A stretch of DNA of 64,000 nucleotides from Microthyrium microscopicum (taxonomy: Eukaryota > Ascomycota > Dothideomycetes > Microthyriales > Microthyriaceae): assembly GCA_010405405.1 (NCBI GenBank), contig MU004242.1:658748-722747 (forward strand). Direction: 5' to 3'. Every line of letters starts with the position of its first letter. The first letter of the stretch is position 1. The notes below the pieces were generated by a model. That model searched no databases. It was not told the origin of the DNA and saw only the letters and a list, made by a program, of their open reading frames with translations. The translations under genes were made by a program, and so were the position numbers. Positions 1 through 18,555 of this stretch are shown here, in pieces.

Positions 1-3000
1 AAGAGAGAGGCTAGATCAGGCAATGGAATGGAACTTGGATTTGGCGAAAGACTTTGACGGCGAGGATGCGCGACGAAGTTTGAACTAGCAGGGGAGAGTA
101 TTGTCGGGGTAGAGAATGGAGGGGATTGGACAACCTAGTAGAATCAGAGTTAGCGTGAGGTGCAACGTCTAGCAGCGGGAGCATGTGAATTATAGGGCTA
201 GTGTACACGAGAAATTCAAGCAGAGGTTGTAATCATACGGTACGATGTGGGGTAGAAGAGGAAGAGCGCTGTGAGGACCAGTAGCGGAACTGGATAGTTC
301 TGGACTTGACTGATGTTGCGGGAGCGCTTGTAGACTTGCTCTGAAGTCTGGCGACACCTTCGCGACTAAAAGGATCTGAGGGAGAAAAGGAGAGGTAAGG
401 CACAAGATTGGCCAGGACTAGTCAGGAGGCCTTTGACGAATGCAAGTGCTGCTGGGATAGGGGTGTGGGGTGGCAGGCTTGGTGTACAGGGAGATGTGAA
501 TGGTGTTGGAGCAAGCAACCTTGAAAGCTTGGAGGCTTGGAAGCTTGCAGAGCGGCGAGAAGGCAAGGTTTTGAAGAAGTAGGATGGATGTAGTGGGAAA
601 GGAGTAGTAGGTAGAGGTAAAGGAAGGTTAAGGAATTTGAAGGTGTATCTGAATAAGAAAAGGCAGATAGATAGGCCAAGAAGGGTAAGCGAGAATGAAA
701 GACTGGAGTTGGAGTGTAGGACCACGAGTTGTAGAGTCGCAGCCGCCCTTTTCGGAAATTCGGATCTCTACCCACTCCTGCCACGAGGAGTCTGTGTGCC
801 TAATTGGCAAGAGCGTATGGAATTTCTCCAAATCTGGAAGCCGCGACTCGGAGCATTGGCTCGTGGTTCTTCGCTCAACCGCGTGGATACGAGGTACAGT
901 GTGCAATGTGCTATGCATACGATGGAGGAACTGTTGTGCGAAAGGCGTGGAAAAACGTACGGTGGCTCTGATCGATTGGATGGAATCAAATTGGAACCGA
1001 CAAGAGGTGGCACAGAATGTGACGATACGAACGACAGGGTCTCTGCGGCAAGACTGCGATGAAAGTGGACAATCTTGGACGGTCAGCGGCGGTGTACGGA
1101 GACTGTTGTTGCAATTGATGCTCAACTTGTTGGTGAGGAATACTAAGTATGGAGTAGTATGTGTCTGAGCTCAGCAAGACATGAAAGATCAAGGGGTGGC
1201 TGAAGGAGGGGTTGAAGACAGATGGGGCCCATCAAGGACTGACTATCACAACAGGAATTGTTTCCAGTAGAATAGAATGCAACAGCTGTAAGAAAAAGGC
1301 ACAAGAGGCTGAAACTTGTCGTGGGTGAGGAGGTGTAGAGTGATTGAGGGGTGGAAGGAAGTTGTGGGGAGACTGAGACTGAGAGTAGAGAGAGAGAAGC
1401 GAAAACTCTAGAAGTGGAATCAAACAATTGCAAAGAAGAGCTAGGCCTTGTCACAGTACCGCTATAGTCCACTACTGTATCAGTTGCTCGTGCATCTAGC
1501 GAGAGTCGGTTTAATGTTGATCCAATTGACTGTCCTGCATTTGCTGCTGTCTGCTTTTCAACTGGCTCGTTGGGCCATTGCTCTGGACTCTCGCACTAAT
1601 GCTGCTTCGTCAAGCTTGATGCGAACCTCATGCTGACTTTAGCCTTGGGAAGTTCGGATACCACGACTTTTGCCCAAGATTGGTTCTTATTCTGACCTCG
1701 ACTAAAACGCGGCTAGCTTACAGAAGTCATACATCTAGTCGAACCTGTGGATCCCATCGGATAGAAACAGTACCTTACCCGCTTACCTCTAATGTTTCTC
1801 AACGATACCAAGCAGGCTGGTTATCATTGGTGGGCATGTCTTCTTATTCTACTTACCGACCACTCAGCTGTTAATAAATAAAAGCAATCTTCCCAGCTTC
1901 GGCGTGAGCCAATGACTCTCTGATATTGTGGTTGTTCGATACAGTACAATCGATCTCCCCTAATGCCTTTGGCGTAGCTCAACGGTCACGCTTCACCAAA
2001 TTCACCTGTTTTGGCGCCCGCCATTATTATTTATGAACCGAATCAAGAGGAAAAGGGAGATTCTAACCAAGCTGACATTATCACGGCCTTGGTATTGTCA
2101 AAGTCCGTAGTCTGAAATTAATAATATCAGGTTTGATTTAGATGCTCTGCAGCGCATATTTGTCCTACCAAACTCAAATACAATGAAGTTTACCACTTAT
2201 CAATGCATTATTCTTTGTCAATCATCAAGTCTTTTTTTTCTTTACCCCCACCCATTCGTGGCTTTGATAGCTATTTGATTTCATTGTCCCTTTGCTTCCT
2301 TGAGAGCTGATCATTTCGCGTTCCATCTTCAGATACCGCACAGCCGTATAGGGAAACAATGGTTCTCATATCTGTATAACATTACTACTCCTCAGCTGTG
2401 ACTCGGTGGCATGTCTTCATAACTCTCAGCATTGACCGATCTGCTAAGGCACGCACCATCCCTGATCAAAGAACAACTGAGACCTATAAGGCAGGCAATG
2501 CCAAAGTGCTTACTTATGGAACACTTCAAGTGAAATTCTCCATCCGAAGAACGTGGCAGGAAAATGCTGAATCCATCACCAAAAACCGTGGATGAAAAGC
2601 GTGGGGGAAGCCTCAATATAACTGGCATGATTTATTGTGCCCAAAAACAAATGCTTGAGATTTAATAGACGCCGCGGCCCGCGTTAGGTCCTTAGACACA
2701 TATGCAGTGATGCACGTCAAACTGACCGCGATATTCACTGTACAATGCTTTGGAGCATGGTTGAGCGTTGTCAAATGTGTTCCAGACATTCACCGCTCTG
2801 ACTTTGGCACCACGCGTGGTCCAATGAAGTGACTGGCGTTCTACGCGTCGCTCAAGAAGAATCTGAGGGCCAACTCCAGTTGGTACCGGGAAAACCAAAC
2901 GGAAGGTTTCCTATTTGGGATTGCAGATCACAAAGGCAACTCACTTCAAGACTAACTTGTCTTCTCGTACAGATGAGGCTTGATCCCAAGTTCTCTCGCC

Positions 3001-3153
3001 GCTAATCCCCAACTCCACATACCAGAGATACGGCCGTAGCGGGAAGACCATTCCCCTTTTAGAGTATGGATTTCAGTCTCGACTCTCGACCCAAAGAGCG
3101 TGGAAAGTAGACAAAGGTTAGGCCACTTGTGGCTGTAGATATTCAAGTTTAAG
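1..3153. other. No recognisable gene; probable 5' region of a gene left of the window
   Basis: No frame on either strand gives a protein I recognise, and the longest open frames (about 165 aa, 628-1125 minus; 157 aa, 695-1168 plus) overlap on opposite strands and look like chance. From 1 to about 1450 the plus strand is purine-rich, so the minus strand is CT-rich, the usual look of fungal promoters and long 5' leaders. I infer that this part is upstream sequence of a minus-strand gene lying before position 1. From about 1900 to 3150 nothing stands out except AT-rich patches. Confidence 0.5.
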
Positions 3154-5390
3154 TTATAGCTTCGGACGTCCTTCAATACTCTTATGCTTCCCCTTTCCAT
3201 GAGATTCGAAATAGTCCTTGATCTTCTCTTTAGCCACAGCGACAACCTCAATATCTTCAATAGTTGTTGGAATTGAGACATCCTTTTCAAAGTCTCCATG
3301 GATAGCATTCTCCAGCAACTCTCTCAGTACTCGTCGTAAAGTCTTTCCGCTACGCGTCTTGGGTATCATCCCTCGGCCTTGGATCATACCGCCTAGAGAT
3401 GCAATGCCGCCAAGTTGTGTTCTTACGGCTTGATTGACTTCCTTGAAGAGCTGTTGGCGTCTTTCTTCTGTGACATCTTTGATAGCAGGATTTATGACCA
3501 CGAAGGCGAAAGGTAGATGGCCCTTCAACGAATCAGGTATTCCAACAACACAAGCTTCCATGATTTCCGGGTGAGAGCATACAGCTTGCTCAATTGCTCC
3601 AGTACTGAGTCGATGAGCTGCGACGTTGATGATATCGTCGGCCCGAGACATGACGTGAACGTAGCCATCGCCATCAATGATTCCCGAATCACCAGTGTCC
3701 ATGAATTTACCGCCGAATCGCTTCAGATAGCTTTTCAAGAATCGCTCGTCGTCGTTCCAGAGTTGAGTCAAGCCAGTAGGCGCGAAAGGTAAGCCCAACA
3801 CCAAGTTGCCCATTGTCCCTCTTTCACATTCTTTACCGTCGTCGTCAACAACTCGAATGTCAAATCCTGGCATCGGCTTGCCTGCCGAACCAGGCTTTGT
3901 GAGCAATGGTTTGTGCTCGAGCGAACTCGACTTTGAGTCGTCTCGAATGGTGGCTTTCTGTGCCAACCCAGTCATGGGGCTGCCGGATTCTGAAGACCAC
4001 CAATTGTCTACAATGGAAGCCCCAGTATCACCAAAGCTCTTTAGATGTTCTGTGTACAGCTCAACAATGCTGGGCTCAGATCGCTCACCAGCTAGGAACA
4101 ATGCACGTAGACTCTTCAAGCCTCCACGCTTGCCAACTTCTTGGATTTTCTCACTGTCAGGATCCAATTGGCGAATTGCTCTCAAGGCAGTAGGTGCGGT
4201 GAACAGCACGTTGATCTTGTGCTCCTCAATGAGCCTCCAGAATATACCTGCGTCTGGATATATTGGCTTTCCTTCGAACTGAACTGTGGTAGCGCCTGCT
4301 AGCAGAGGAGCGTATAGGATATATGAATGACCAACCACCTGTGTATGAGTTAGTACATCTGCACTATTGATTTGGAACATACTGACCCATCCAACATCAG
4401 ACGCGGTGAAAATAACATCGCCTCTTTCGATACCAAACAGATATTTGATGGAAAGATCAAGTCCAACTACATGACCAGCAGCTTCTCTAACAACCCCTTT
4501 CGGCGCTCCCGTAGTTCCTGGCGATAAATTTAGCATCATTCAATTGAAATGTTATTTTTGACAGTTGTCTTACCGCTTGTATAAATGATATAAACTGCAT
4601 CGTTACTTTTCACAGGTGTACACCCAGCTCTCACGCCTCGATTTCGGGCACTCTTCACCAACCTTTGCCAGTTTCTTTCTCCAGAACCTTTGTTTACCGG
4701 ATGCCATCTGTGTTGGTCGCGCTGCCAGATAATAGTCTTCGCTGGCTTGTGTTTGCTTTGGTGGATCGCGCTTTCAATTAAGGTCTTATACCCTATGGGT
4801 TTCTTGCCTGCTTCAATGCCACATGACGCCGTCATAATAGCAGCCGGGCTAGATGCCTCAATTCTTTGCGCCAGGGAAGGAGGAGAGAATCCACCGAATA
4901 CCACTGCGTGTATTGCGCCTATTCGATTAATAGCCAACATAGCAATGAGGGCAGCCGGAATCATGGGCATGTATATAAGTACGACCTGTCCCTTTTGGAC
5001 CCCTTCTTCGAGCAACACGCCGGCAAGAACTTCGACTTCGTCCAGCAATTGCGCGTAAGTGAATTTCTGTTTGTCATTGGTGACAGGACTTTCCCATATG
5101 ATTGCTATGTTATCTCCGTGACCTGTGTCCTTTACATGGCGATCCAGGCAGTTGTAGCAAGTGGAAACTTCGCCTCCTGGGAACCACTTCCATGCCGGAT
5201 GGGACGAGCCATCAGGGAGTGTTTTCTTTGTTATTTCCAGTGTCTTATCCGGTTTCTTGTGCCAGGTGATGTAGCTGGCTTGTTTCCTCCAGAAATCCTC
5301 AGGGTTCTGGAGCGATTCTTGATGAATCGAATCTTGCGGATGAGCTGACATCTTTGGGTTCATTGGCTTGACTCTCACGTCGGCAACCAT
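3154..5390 (-). CDS. Acyl-CoA ligase, acetyl/propionyl-CoA synthetase type (ACSS3/PrpE-like)
   Basis: ATP-dependent ligase that should activate a short carboxylic acid (acetate, propionate or similar) to its CoA thioester through an acyl-AMP. Three exons fit: 5390-4574, 4517-4387 and 4338-3154, giving 710 aa, the usual family length. The first junction rebuilds the P-loop YTSGTTGAPKG; the second (48 bp, perfect CTAAC branch site) joins DVGW to VVGHSY. The N-terminal block ending in CYNCLDRHV is the ACAS N-terminal signature. HRLSTGAIEQ and the catalytic-lysine motif PKTRSGKTLRR near the C-terminus are typical of the PrpE/ACSS3 branch. The last residues, PKL, could be a weak peroxisomal signal, but this is uncertain. 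The neighbour downstream on the same strand is a haloacid dehalogenase. Substrate cannot be told from sequence. Confidence 0.93.
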
Positions 5391-5935
5391 ACACAGATAG
5401 GTAATGATCTGGTAAGGAGTGTTCTAAGTATTCCACCTTGTCGACCCAGGCCCGGTAGCATTATATCGCTTTGGCTGATCAAGCTGAGGTGGTGGATGCT
5501 GAGGGGTCGTCATCGGACAAGCGGAGTTGCAACTCCATCACCATTCTACATAACCGATCATCAGATAGAAATCGTACGATAGTCACATTAATTCTACGGG
5601 TTTTTTGGTACATTCCATGATCTTGCTATCCCAGATTGTTGTACAGAAATGCATGTAGCTTACCGCACAGATCTGGCAAAGACAAGCCACTGCTCACGCA
5701 TTACAAACTGGGTGCATCCTGATATAGGAGTTGTAATGATACTAAATGAATACTAGTTTGAACATGATGATTAGAATTCTCACCGTGAGCTCAAAATGTG
5801 ATTTCTTTGATCTACGCATCCTTCGAATATGCCTCCCTCAATGACAATGACTGTTGAAGAAGTATGTTTCGTCTTTGCTGCTACAGTCTTTAAGAGGATA
5901 GAACGTCCAGAACCAGGCTCAACCTTAATGTAAAT
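5391..5935. other. Intergenic region between two minus-strand genes
   Basis: About 545 bp upstream of the acyl-CoA ligase and downstream of the dehalogenase. It should hold the ligase promoter. I see no open frame, RNA gene or repeat in it. Confidence 0.5.
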
Positions 5936-6721
5936 TCAATGACTGACACCAAGCTTTTCTGCCACCGCGATGAATCCATTTTCATCCCCAGGTACCCACA
6001 AATCAACAAGACCATTCGTCTTATAGTCTTCAGCTACATCTGGTGACAAGCCTTCTTCTTGTGGGCGCTCAACATAAATTGTCTGCAATCCACAAGATTT
6101 GGCGGCCTCGAGATCCTTCAAGTGAGCTGCTACCATTGCGCATTCTTCTGGTTTCATCCCCAACCTGTCAACTGCACCTAGATAAACCTTTGGCGATGGC
6201 TTATAGGAATTGAAGAGCTCGCCACTAAACAACTCCTTGAACTGAATGTTGGAATGCTCCCTCAAATCCTCCAGTAACGATATGTTGCCGTTGGATAGAG
6301 TGCATGTCGTGAATTTGGTATTCAATAACTTCATTCCTTCAACAGAGTCGTCCCAAGGATCAAGTTTATGCCAGATGAGACTCATCGAGAGCCGCTCTTC
6401 ATCGTTCCATAGACCAGTGATACTCCATTTCTCTAGAAGCTCACCAAGCGCGTCATAGTGATGTTGGTCCACTGACTTCCATGGAATGCTTGAGTCTCGT
6501 GCGATAGACTGGACAAAGTGCATATACGTGTTTCGCCACTCTTGTGCAAATGCCCCCCAATCCTCACTGGTCATGGAGGATAGCCTTTTCCGCGTGCCAT
6601 CTGGTACATCGGAGGATGGGGTCTTGCTTTCTTTGATGAGGGCGTTAGTGACGGTGGTTCTCCAGTCTACGCAAGTGCCGAAAACATCGAAAAGAAGAGC
6701 TCTTGGCGGCTGAGGACTCAT
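5936..6721 (-). CDS. Haloacid dehalogenase, type II (HAD superfamily)
   Basis: Single-exon 261-aa protein starting at MSPQPPRALLF; an in-frame TTG two codons upstream is not needed. The HAD motifs are in order: nucleophile motif LFDVFGTCVDW near residue 12, motif II CTLSNGN about residue 140, the lysine in NSYKPSPKVY, and the type II hallmark MVAAHLKDLEAAKSCG followed by TIYVERP. Length and motifs fit L-2-haloacid dehalogenases, which displace halide from 2-haloalkanoates through an aspartyl-ester intermediate. In fungi many such proteins have no known substrate, so the dehalogenase activity is by family only. It lies about 550 bp from the acyl-CoA ligase on the same strand and about 600 bp from the divergent monooxygenase gene. 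Confidence 0.92.
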   Translation of the reverse strand: MSPQPPRALLFDVFGTCVDWRTTVTNALIKESKTPSSDVPDGTRKRLSSMTSEDWGAFAQEWRNTYMHFVQSIARDSSIPWKSVDQHHYDALGELLEKWSITGLWNDEERLSMSLIWHKLDPWDDSVEGMKLLNTKFTTCTLSNGNISLLEDLREHSNIQFKELFSGELFNSYKPSPKVYLGAVDRLGMKPEECAMVAAHLKDLEAAKSCGLQTIYVERPQEEGLSPDVAEDYKTNGLVDLWVPGDENGFIAVAEKLGVSH

Positions 6722-7320
6722 GATCAATAATAGCTATTCTATAGCCTGTTGTTCGATATTGCGGCGATGGAATAGACTTTTCTTATAGTTGGGCGGGGCT
6801 TTGAAAGCCGAAGAGGCGACACTGCGAGTTGCAATCTGCCCCAAATGTTAACTTATGCCGAGGACTCGCACATTACTAACCGCACAACTAGTAGGGCGTA
6901 CATGGAATAATCTTCTACTGTGGAGTTCAAACTATAAGCTATTGGTTTCACAGTTTACAGTGTTTGTATTCAACTGGTACTACAGACCTTCTCGGCATCT
7001 CCGATCCCCTGTAGTTGATAGTCGTCCATGAGCTGATACAAAGTTTTATATCCTCAAGCATACCCAGTGCCAAGAAATATTCACATGCAAATGAGGCGAT
7101 TACCATATTACAGGAAGACTCGCTGGCTATATTAAGTTACGGACACTAGAATACTGTGTGATAGGGCTGATAGGAGTCTGTAAGGAAAATGTTTGTAGCT
7201 GCTTCACCTATAAGTAGGCCCTATTTGTGATTATCTTAATAAGTACGGAGTAACCCCCGGTAAGTTTCTGTTGACCTGTTCGAGTCTTATTTCCAGCATA
7301 ATCTTGTACCATATTCGAAT
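6722..7320. promoter_or_regulatory. Divergent intergenic region, dehalogenase / monooxygenase fusion
   Basis: About 600 bp between two genes that are transcribed away from each other, so it must hold both promoters. I see no clear shared motif. Confidence 0.4.
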
Positions 7321-10196
7321 ATGGCGACGGATTACAAGATGCGAGTGATTATAGCTGGAGGTGGAGTGGTTGGTCTAGTACTTGCGAATGCCTTGGAGGT
7401 ACGAATTATATCACCTTGGACGAGACCACTCGTCGTCGACTGACCTATGGCTATCTAGCAAGCGGGAATTGACTACATTCTACTGGAGCGTCGCGATGAG
7501 ATTTCACCCACAATTGGCCAATCAATTGCGGCTGAACCCAATGGAGCTCGAGTGCGTTATCAACAGTTCCGGATCCGTTGTCAACACTAATCATGGTGAA
7601 AGATCTTGGATCAACTAGGGATTCTGGACGAGTGGAAAAAGCAGGGTGTAAGGTCAAGTCGCAAGTATCGGTTCGATGTCTGACAACCCGTAGCAAGCTC
7701 TCATCTGGTGGTACGAACGTGACAACAATGGTGAAGTGCTTCTGAAAACAGACGGCGTCAAACTGGGCGGCTCTGCAAGGTATATGAAAGATGAAGTGTT
7801 GAAATACCAATCAGAGACTAACAAGGCTCAGAACTGGTTATGACTTCATATTTGGCGAGAGGACCAAGTATCTGACTACGTTCTATGAGAACCTCAAAGA
7901 CAAGAGCAAGATCTTGCTAAGCAAAAACATCAAGATCGTAGAGGAAACGGACAGCGGCGTTGTTGTGAAGTGCGAAGACGGTACTTCCTACGAAGGTGAT
8001 ATCCTTGCTGGCGCAGACGGTGTCAGGTCAAAGGTCCGAGAGGAAATGTGGCGACTGGCAAACTCTCAAGTACCCAAGGTTGTTGAGCATGATAGGAATG
8101 GTATGGCTTCGCATGGGCTTCTTGTTTCCAATGCTTACGCTTTTTAGCCATGTTTGCCGAGTACAGAGCTCTATTTGGTATCTCTGAGGCGCCACCAGGA
8201 ATACTACCAGGCGATTGCGACTTTGGATATGACAAGAATCGAAGTACGTTGGTCTTTGGTGGAGCGCGAAACAAGGCATATGTTTTCATCTTCGAGAAAC
8301 TGGACAAGATCTGTCGAGGAAGGGACATACCTCGATTCACCAAGGAAGAAGCGATGGCATTCGTCAAAAAACACTCCGATTTCAAAATCAGACCCGATTT
8401 GACGATAGCCGACTTCTGGAAAAGAATTGACAACTATTCATTTGTCTGCCTTGAAGAATGTGTGTTCAAGCTCTGGACCTGGGGTCGTATTGCATGCGTC
8501 GGTGATAGCGTCCACAAAATGACGCCAAACATCGGCGCTGGCGGTAACGCTGGAATAGAGAGTGCTGCAGCATTAGCAAATGCGATCAAATGGGTCTCGG
8601 AGAATTCCAATGGGCAGCGACCAAGCAAAGAGCTTGTGGAAAAGGCACTTCAGAAGTATCAAACCCAAAGAGAGGCAAGAGCTGCGGCAATGGTACATAG
8701 TGCTGGAGAAGTCACACGAATGCAGGCTGGAAGAAGTTTCTATCATAAATTCGCGGCAAAGATGGTGCGTCTTTATCCAGGAGATTTCATTGCCGATTAT
8801 CTATCGGCCTATTTCTCCGGTGCAGAGATGCTGGTAAGATTGAATCTTCACAAATGTTCGTATGAAGGGTATTTGAAACTAACAACATATCGACAGTCAT
8901 ATCTACCACCACCGAAGGCATCTGTGGGTGGACATCAGCCCTTCAATCCTTCCCAAGGATGGTCAAGACATGAGAGCAAACTCAAGCGTGCTGTTCTCGC
9001 ATTACCGTTTCTCGCAATGTTCTTTCTGGCCAACAAGGTCATGACTGTCGCAAACGTAGTGCCCATGTTGACTCCAATGATTCAAGATCAAGCTGTCACA
9101 TGGAACATGACCTCTATGCCACTTCGGACCAAGTTCTACAACGTCAAACCACTCGATGATATGTAAGTCAAAGATAGTTGTGTCTTTTATACATTGGCTG
9201 ATTAACTCTAATAGCTGGGTACCAATCAACATCTTCTTCACTCCAGCATTATATGGATTTGATGCCATCTGCCGAACGCAGACCTTGTCGCTCCTCGCCG
9301 ACTATGGAATCATCGTGGCTATCTGGGCGTTCGAGTCTGTACGCAGAGCCAACATTCTGACATTTGCACAAATGTGAGTATTGCGTTCTCGGCATGGGTC
9401 CTCACTGACACTCCACAGACCAGGCTTGTTCACCTTCTTAGGACAACTGCGAGGAGTCGGAGTCATCAGTCCATTCTACTACTTACTGCACTACATCTCA
9501 TCGCCAGTAGAAAACATGCAGGCCGCCGACATGAGACTAGGAAGGCTGAACTACGCTCTCGTTCTTCTCCCAACCTTACTTCTAACTCATTACATTCCTG
9601 GCTATGCCATGTTCCACTGGCCCACGTTTTCTGGTAGAGAGTCCTGGCTTTTCTTGTGGCAAATGTTCCCAGTCTGGGTATACCTCACTGCAAAGGTACT
9701 ATCATCTTTCATTCCAGATACGACGCTCTCTGATCGATTTGAATCACCAACTCGCGACTTGCCTGTCATAAAATACACCATTGGGACACTGGCTGCTGTA
9801 TCATCCACTGTCTGGGTTTTCACATGTACCACGGCTCTACTTAAGAACGGCATATCTGGTGTTTTCCTTCCAGATGGGTTACCAGGACAAGCAACGGATT
9901 TTGTGACCTTCACTAGGGAATATCTGCAGTTTGATGAGATCTTTCTATTTGGCAACACCTTCATATGGCTGGCTTATCTTTTCTGGGACTTGAAACATGC
10001 CGGTATGATCAAAACCAAATGGATCCAGCTTGTCTTCTACTTGATAAGCTCGGTTTTAGTTATGGGTCCTGGAACAACGGCTGGTTTGGGGTGGCTTTGG
10101 AGAGAGACTGTCTTGGCAAACACAAGACATAGAGATGCGGTGATAAGATCACCCTCGGAGAAAAGCGATCATACGGAGAAGATGGTTATGAACTGA
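7321..10196 (+). CDS. FAD-dependent monooxygenase fused to a C-terminal multipass membrane domain
   Basis: Nine exons fit: 7321-7398, 7459-7551, 7603-7647, 7694-7779, 7832-8100, 8148-8833, 8897-9162, 9215-9373, 9419-10196 (819 aa). The N-terminal half is a PaxM-like flavin monooxygenase: dinucleotide-binding GGGVVG at the start, NGARILDQLG, AGADGVRSKVRE, and the FAD/GD motif CVGDSVHKMTPNIGAGG. From about residue 470 to the end there are roughly eight hydrophobic segments, placing the protein in a membrane. This part is reminiscent in size of meroterpenoid cyclases, but I cannot confirm that family. PaxM-like enzymes epoxidise prenyl chains. No prenyltransferase, polyketide synthase or P450 lies nearby. 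The intron at 8834-8896 is a multiple of three and does not break the frame; it is called on GTAAGA, CTAAC and CAG. Confidence 0.9.
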
Positions 10197-16626
<6,430 letters not shown>

Positions 16627-18555
16627 ATGTTTCCTACGCGCCGACAGCCGTCGCATACACTTCCGCGAAATTTCACATTCCACTACGCCGATACTGATGG
16701 AGACTTTCCAATCACGCCAGTGAACTTGGAGCCAACAACCCGTTCGCGCTCGAGGTCTCCACCAGAGGCTCCGCGACAAGCTGGTCCATACCGTTTACGA
16801 CGGCGACGAGAAGCGCGTCCCATACCCACGTCGTACCTCAGTCTACCAAACTCACATGATGTGCCTATTCCCACAATTGAGATCTCCGACCATATCCAAG
16901 CTAGCGAAATACAGCCATTGAGTGTACAACCGATCCGACCTCGAGGCTCGCCTCCGAAAACACCCATCCCACAAGTACAAGATATCGAAGCGGATCAAGA
17001 CACAAACATGGAACAGACGGACGCTTGCAGTCAAGGCGAGAGTATCAGCAGGCCTTCTACAGCATGTTCTGGATTTTCCGACTCATCAGTCTCCTCGAGC
17101 ATTGAATCGTTTCCTTCTCTCGGTGAAAGTTTCACCAGTCCGGAGTCTGAAGTCTTTCTCGACAACAACACCGGCGAAATTTCTCTTGGAAAACAAACAA
17201 CACTCCTCCCTTCGTTCAATCCATACTTTCCTCAAGCCTCAACTGGTCAGTCCAAACCACTTACAAAACCGAAAGGCCCATGGACAGAAGAGATGGACAA
17301 TCACTTGTGGATGACATACATGCGATACATCCAAGATCCAGTTCACACACCGTTTAAGATGCTGCCAGGAACTGCACCTCCATTAGGAGTTTGTTCGCGT
17401 GTAGTTCGTGAAGCAAAGCGTACGTGGAAAGGACCTCGCTCTACATCATATCGCTTAGTGCCTTGGGGTCAGCGACTACGTGGAGACTCACCTGACACAA
17501 TAAAGCCAGCTCATAGTGGAAGCAGTACGCCAACAGAAGCTCCCGCCTCGAAACGACTTCCTTGGACCCGGTCCGACGGTTCAACTCGCAAGCGTTTAAG
17601 AGAACTGTGCAAGCGAAAACCTACACTTTCTGCGCATTACAGTCGTCTCTTAGCAACTCGTAGCCCTTCGCCGTTTTTGTCATCGTCTGACAGATCTTCT
17701 TCAGCCATGAGAGACGTCAACCCTCATGCTTCATTCAATCAGAGCTCGGCATTTGCAACCCGAGATATGTCCCTGTCTCTCTTCAGCAGCACATCCACCG
17801 CAGTCAACGCTATGAACCAGATGACAGCCGAATCCGTCACTCCAAAGCCTCTGGATGCTGGTCCTTTTCAGCCACCTCCAAGCTCACGCATGGGTGCCCA
17901 CCAGAAGAGTCAATCACTGCAGCTAAATCTTGGAATCGGCGAGTCCAGTGCAAGGTCAACCGGCATCTTGGCTTCGCCATTCCAGCCTCTACAGAAACCT
18001 CAACTCTCTGATCAGCATGCAAATCTCCAGACTTCCACAAAGCAACTTGCGTCTCCACTGCAGCTGGCTGCCCCTGTTCCGCAAAGTCGCATACGACTCC
18101 AAGGTCAGCTTGGCCGTGATGCTAAAGCTCAGCTCAATGCCGAAGCTCCCGCTGAATTATTTCCTGGTTTGGGTCCTCGCTTTGGTGGCATAGCCCAACG
18201 TCGCGGACGTAGTCGAGCTGTGAGCATGGGAGATGCAAGTGCTAGTTCTCGACGACTATCCTTACTCTTCGAGCCCCCAACGAACAACAGTGTTCATCAG
18301 GTAGAACCACAAATGCCTCCGGCAACTATTGGTGTACCATCATCTTTAATGCCTCCTCCAACTTTTGGTCCAGTTCGGCGTCTGGGTTCACCATTTTCTG
18401 AAAAGCCTTCTCGGCCCCATTTTAATACTTTTCCTCGAAACTTTGGCTTGCATAGCCTGGAGCCAACTATCGAATCACATGAAGAGAGGGCAGCTCCTCC
18501 TGAATCTTCTGATTCACAGTTTTCCGGTCCTGATTCTCACGCTCCCCTGGTTTAA
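16627..18555 (+). CDS. Unknown 642-aa protein, mostly disordered, with a short Trp-rich conserved-looking block
   Basis: Single-exon 642-aa frame starting MFPTRRQPSH. Most of it is Ser/Pro/Arg-rich and probably disordered, with RSRSRSPPEAP near residue 42 and several SSS runs. The one block that looks folded lies around residues 217-268: GPWTEEMDNHLWMTYMRY, then DPVHTPFKMLPG, PPLGVCSRVVREAKRTWKG. The spaced tryptophans and basic end are reminiscent of a Myb/SANT or trihelix-type DNA-binding helix set, but I cannot assign a family. The length of the CT-rich leader before it, with several small upstream frames, suggests translational control of a regulatory protein. That is an inference. Confidence 0.8.
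   Translation: MFPTRRQPSHTLPRNFTFHYADTDGDFPITPVNLEPTTRSRSRSPPEAPRQAGPYRLRRRREARPIPTSYLSLPNSHDVPIPTIEISDHIQASEIQPLSVQPIRPRGSPPKTPIPQVQDIEADQDTNMEQTDACSQGESISRPSTACSGFSDSSVSSSIESFPSLGESFTSPESEVFLDNNTGEISLGKQTTLLPSFNPYFPQASTGQSKPLTKPKGPWTEEMDNHLWMTYMRYIQDPVHTPFKMLPGTAPPLGVCSRVVREAKRTWKGPRSTSYRLVPWGQRLRGDSPDTIKPAHSGSSTPTEAPASKRLPWTRSDGSTRKRLRELCKRKPTLSAHYSRLLATRSPSPFLSSSDRSSSAMRDVNPHASFNQSSAFATRDMSLSLFSSTSTAVNAMNQMTAESVTPKPLDAGPFQPPPSSRMGAHQKSQSLQLNLGIGESSARSTGILASPFQPLQKPQLSDQHANLQTSTKQLASPLQLAAPVPQSRIRLQGQLGRDAKAQLNAEAPAELFPGLGPRFGGIAQRRGRSRAVSMGDASASSRRLSLLFEPPTNNSVHQVEPQMPPATIGVPSSLMPPPTFGPVRRLGSPFSEKPSRPHFNTFPRNFGLHSLEPTIESHEERAAPPESSDSQFSGPDSHAPLV

Noticed and set aside
628-1168. Overlapping 165-aa minus and 157-aa plus frames
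   Set aside because: They lie opposite each other, show no known motif, and the sequence is low-complexity CT/GA-rich as in leaders.
3154-10196. Biosynthetic cluster made of the acyl-CoA ligase, dehalogenase and monooxygenase fusion
   Set aside because: No core synthase, prenyltransferase, P450 or transporter; the three are neighbours but nothing shows joint action.
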